From: Narthecium ossifragum
Lineage: Eukaryota; Streptophyta; Magnoliopsida; Dioscoreales; Nartheciaceae
Assembly (NCBI GenBank): GCA_963920575.1
Contig: OY986967.1
Location: forward strand, 26,465,384 to 26,529,383
DNA: 64,000 nt
Direction: 5' to 3'
Shown: piece after piece, positions 61,490 through 64,000 of the stretch
How the letters are laid out: every line of letters starts with the position of its first letter
How positions within the stretch are numbered: the first letter of the stretch is position 1
Translations under genes and position numbers: made by a program
Notes under the pieces: generated by a model
What the model was told of the DNA's origin: nothing
Databases searched by the model: none
What the model saw: only the letters and a program-made list of their open reading frames with translations

Positions 61490-61771
61490 ATGCTAATCAG
61501 TAATCACTCTCCACCTCTCAGCGCCGTCGCTGAGATTGATCAAGCTTTTGGCGATCCTGCAGCCGTCGAACAATATTGCAGACTTGCTCCCGTTTCCTTT
61601 CACCTGTGCCGGAGGAACCACCGTCTCCACCTCCAGAAGCTATTCATGCTGCATGGCTCTCCACATGCAGAGCCCAGGTTCCCTCGATGTACGTACTTTT
61701 CTATACCTCCTTGGCAGAGGTGTCTACCCTTAGCTAGCTCTACATGTCCTGCGGCCTTTTGTCTCCGTTAA
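61490..61771 (+). other. Unassigned open frame
   Basis: A 93-codon frame in slightly GC-richer DNA with an alternative overlapping frame of 65 codons. I recognise no domain and cannot choose a frame. It may be a pseudogene piece. Confidence 0.15.
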
Positions 61772-61799
61772 TCATATGCTTAAATGCCTTGAGTGGTTT

Positions 61800-62050
61800 T
61801 TAAGCAAAGCAGATTTGATCTTTTGAGACCTCTAATCAATCTCTTAAGCCTTGGCCCTTGTGTGGTTCATGCTTATCTTCTTCTACGTCTATCTGCAAGG
61901 ATTTGGTACGTACCTTCAGTTAGATTTATCTTGGAATCATATACCCACATAATCTAGTAGAAATAATGCTAGCATAAATCTAATCCGTTTTAAATTTGAG
62001 ACATATACTGCAAGATACTTTATTGTAGGAGCACGCATCATTATTCTTAC
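61800..62050. other. Spacer, nothing recognised
   Basis: AT-rich DNA between the unassigned frame and the tandem repeats. No features seen. Confidence 0.3.
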
Positions 62051-62070
62051 TTTAATGGCCTCTTTTGATC

Positions 62071-62230
62071 ACCGATGCTTTCGGATATGGCCAGACTCGT
62101 ACTTTATCCGATAATGGCTTCTCACCGATGCTTTCGGATAGCTTATGGCCGGACTCATACTTTATCCAAGAATGGCTTCTCACCGATACTTTCGTATAGC
62201 TTACGGATTCGTACTTCATAGTATATAAAT
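62071..62230. repeat. Three imperfect tandem repeats, 53-58 bp
   Basis: ACCGATGCTTTCGGATA-type units start at 62071, 62124 and 62182, each followed by GGCC.GACTC.TACTTTATCC. A TATATAAATAAG sequence follows at 62223, so this could be the U3 of an LTR, but no LTR ends were found. Confidence 0.6.
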
Positions 62231-62457
62231 AAGAGATTCCCGTGTCTTCAGTTATGTGCTGGTCGAGAACAAACATCATTGAATCTGAAAGCATTTTGAC
62301 CATTAGATGTAAACTTATCAATCCGTTGCCTGTTATGTTATAAGGTTGATATCCTTTGTAAATCATTAGCTGCATATATACCCTTTTACTAATTTGATCA
62401 AATGTTATCCCAATAAATAAAGATTTGTACATATGGTCACCTGACATGTACATATAT

Positions 62458-62665
62458 TGCACATGTCCTTTAATCGGTAAGTATCTACCGATTGATTAAT
62501 CTATTGTATTGGTAGAACAATATCAATGGACTAGATTAACCAATCGGAATATACCTACCGATTCAATTACCGATCGATTGATCTAGTCCATCGATATTGT
62601 TTTACCAATAGATTGATTAGATCAACCAATCGGTATATCCATACCGATTTAAGAGCATGTGTAAT
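62458..62665. repeat. ATCGGTA foldback repeat (hairpin, arms ~90 bp)
   Basis: CACATG..TTTAATCGGTA at the left and TACCGATTTAAGAGCATGTG at the right pair inward through GTAGAACAATATCAATGGAC and its partner GTCCATCGATATTGTTTTAC to ACCAATCGG/CCGAT near the centre. A MITE-like hairpin related to 52430-52860. Confidence 0.65.
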
Positions 62666-63179
62666 GTAATGCTCTGATCCATGTACACAAATCTGGACTC
62701 TATCCCAACCATATGAGTACAAAATGGCTATAATACCTCTTGTATAGTTGCATGCAGCTCCCATAAATCATGCAGTCGAGATTAGTCACTTCAATTCCGA
62801 TATGTTATCCGTTCCATTTATATCCTTTCCCTGCACTGACACCAGTACTTACTACTATTCCTGAAAAGCTTATGTTGATCTTCCAGTTGTTGCGCCTATT
62901 GACATTATCAGAACTAACTCAGTTCTCGTTCCGGCAATAGCAGCAATGCTGTACGGGAATGAAGGGCCAAACTCTCCGGATTTCTTAGCCCTCTTGCAGC
63001 AGCACCGATCGCCTAAATTAGACTACGGATTTCTTATCAGTGTTTGAAGCGGATGGTGGCCAAGTCTCAATGTCTTAGCTTGTTTCTTAGTTGTGTGTTT
63101 ACACACTCGGTTAATTTTTCCCTCTGATATATCTGCTGTCATTTGGATTCTCTGCCCCTCATCCAATAGTGGTATCCAT

Positions 63180-63350
63180 GTTAAGTCATGGTGCTTTTTT
63201 TTTATTTATGTTTAGTAGTTAAGCACGGCAGTGGGGAGAGTACCGGCTAGGGGTGAGAGGGGTACCAACCTTTGAACCCGGGTCCTTCACAGGTGACCCA
63301 AGCTGTCATACCAGACAAGCTAGGGGAGGTTGGTTAAGTCATGGTGCTTT
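63180..63350 (-). mobile_element. SINE with 18-bp target-site duplication
   Basis: GTTAAGTCATGGTGCTTT occurs at 63180-63197 and 63333-63350, directly flanking a 135-bp insert. On the minus strand the insert starts AACCTCCCCTAGCTTGTCTG, contains a tRNA-like B-box region (GACCCGGGTTCAAAGG) and ends in an A-rich tail (CATAAATAAAAAAAA). Size, tail, duplication and internal promoter remnant fit a tRNA-derived plant SINE. Confidence 0.85.
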
Positions 63351-63609
63351 GTGAACCACGTCTTTCACATGAAGAAAATACCTAAATTTTCCACTTCATT
63401 TGTAATTTTGTTGCACGATAATCAGCAAGTGTTGTGTATTCCTTGGATATATGAGACTCGAGCACCTCACACGGAGCCATGCATGTACTAGATCACCTCT
63501 TGTGAAGCATGATATTTTGGTTAAGACTAGCTTGAACTTAAAACCTCTTGTGAAGAGGGCTTGTAAGCTGTGTAAGTTTGTAACTTAGGACATATGTACT
63601 GTAACTGGA

Positions 63610-64000
63610 GACTAAATTGGACAAAGTTGTGTTTATTGAGGCGAAATTAGAGACATCTGAAAAGCTACTGAAGAACCAACAGACTGAAGATGAAAGAATT
63701 GAAATGATTAAAGCTGGAGTGAAGCAGCTGGAAGACCAGTAGTTTTAAAGCAACCATCATAGTTGATTGTTTGTAGAAAGTAAACACTGAAGAAGAACCA
63801 AAATCTGAGATTGTCTCAAGCCTGTGGATCCATGCTTAGCTGAAAGAGGAAACCTTGAGCTGATAGATGGAAGCTATGCAGCTTAACAAGGAAGGAGGTC
63901 CTGCATCATCGCGTGGTTCTAGAATCAAGACTAGCTGCTCGCAGAGAGAAAAGGATTGATAGCTGCAGAGTAGCACTGCAGCCTACTCAAGAGCAAGTTG
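63610..64000 (+). pseudogene. Degenerate coding-like tract, part with coiled-coil pattern
   Basis: A 46-codon stretch to a TAG at about 63740 reads as heptad-rich, Lys/Glu-rich sequence (LETSEKLLKNQQTEDERIEM). Further coding-like words follow with stops between. The family is not recognised. It could be a decayed coiled-coil protein gene or exons of a gene continuing past 64000. Confidence 0.25.

Noticed and set aside
61490..61771. Possible secreted or Cys-rich small protein
   Set aside because: No signal peptide or domain could be defended and two overlapping frames compete; listed only as unassigned.
63280..63310. tRNA gene, because of a GGTTCAAAG B-box-like word
   Set aside because: There is no cloverleaf or acceptor stem; the insert has an A-tail and target duplication, so it is a SINE.
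1..64000. CRISPR arrays, operons, phage or bacterial features
   Set aside because: Nothing of this kind is present; the tandem repeats seen have two or three long units, not short regularly spaced ones, and the genes are plant nuclear genes.

Overview
This is nuclear DNA from a flowering plant. Evidence: genes with many introns, plant-only families (R2R3-MYB, plant amino acid permeases, FAX, AGD12-type ArfGAP), SINE/LINE/MITE insertions and an AT-rich background. A monocot seems plausible, partly from the GC-rich first exons, but I cannot name the species from sequence alone. All exon models were built by hand from reading frame, splice sites and remembered family conservation. Six models run start to stop with consistent phase at every junction: FAX-like 245 aa, ArfGAP-C2 329 aa, PA200 1814 aa, MYB80 335 aa, and AAPs of 460 and 467 aa. 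A seventh, intronless gene encodes 222 aa.

Layout: 1-2850 (-) holds the first coding exon and start of intron 1 of a KH-domain RNA-binding protein. 5498-6166 (-) is an intronless three-helix membrane protein. 6873-10223 (-) is a FAX1-like plastid fatty-acid exporter. 12183-19128 (+) is an AGD12-like ArfGAP-C2 protein with a solo LTR in intron 3. 19908-40630 (+) is PA200, the proteasome activator, with 35 coding exons. It converges tail to tail, 134 bp apart, on MYB80 (40765-41947, -), a tapetum/pollen regulator. Two tandem amino acid permease genes follow on the - strand (42948-45429 and 53082-56101). They are separated by a dead LINE and foldback repeats. From 56178 on the DNA is mostly mobile: a 3.55 kb long-TIR element carrying a broken, intron-containing piece of the rRNA dimethylase gene DIM1, then a frameshifted ubiquitin-conjugating-enzyme exon, ATCGGTA foldbacks and a SINE with an 18-bp target duplication.

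The genes have unrelated jobs (RNA binding, lipid export, Arf signalling, proteolysis, anther development, amino acid uptake), as is normal for plants. No gene-cluster pathway or new defence-type system was seen. The most notable features are the gene-capturing TIR element 76 bp upstream of one permease start, three GC-AG introns within 3 kb, stop-free in-frame introns in PA200 (one encoding a hydrophobic stretch just before the C-terminus), and a duplicated intron/exon junction with a decayed splice acceptor.
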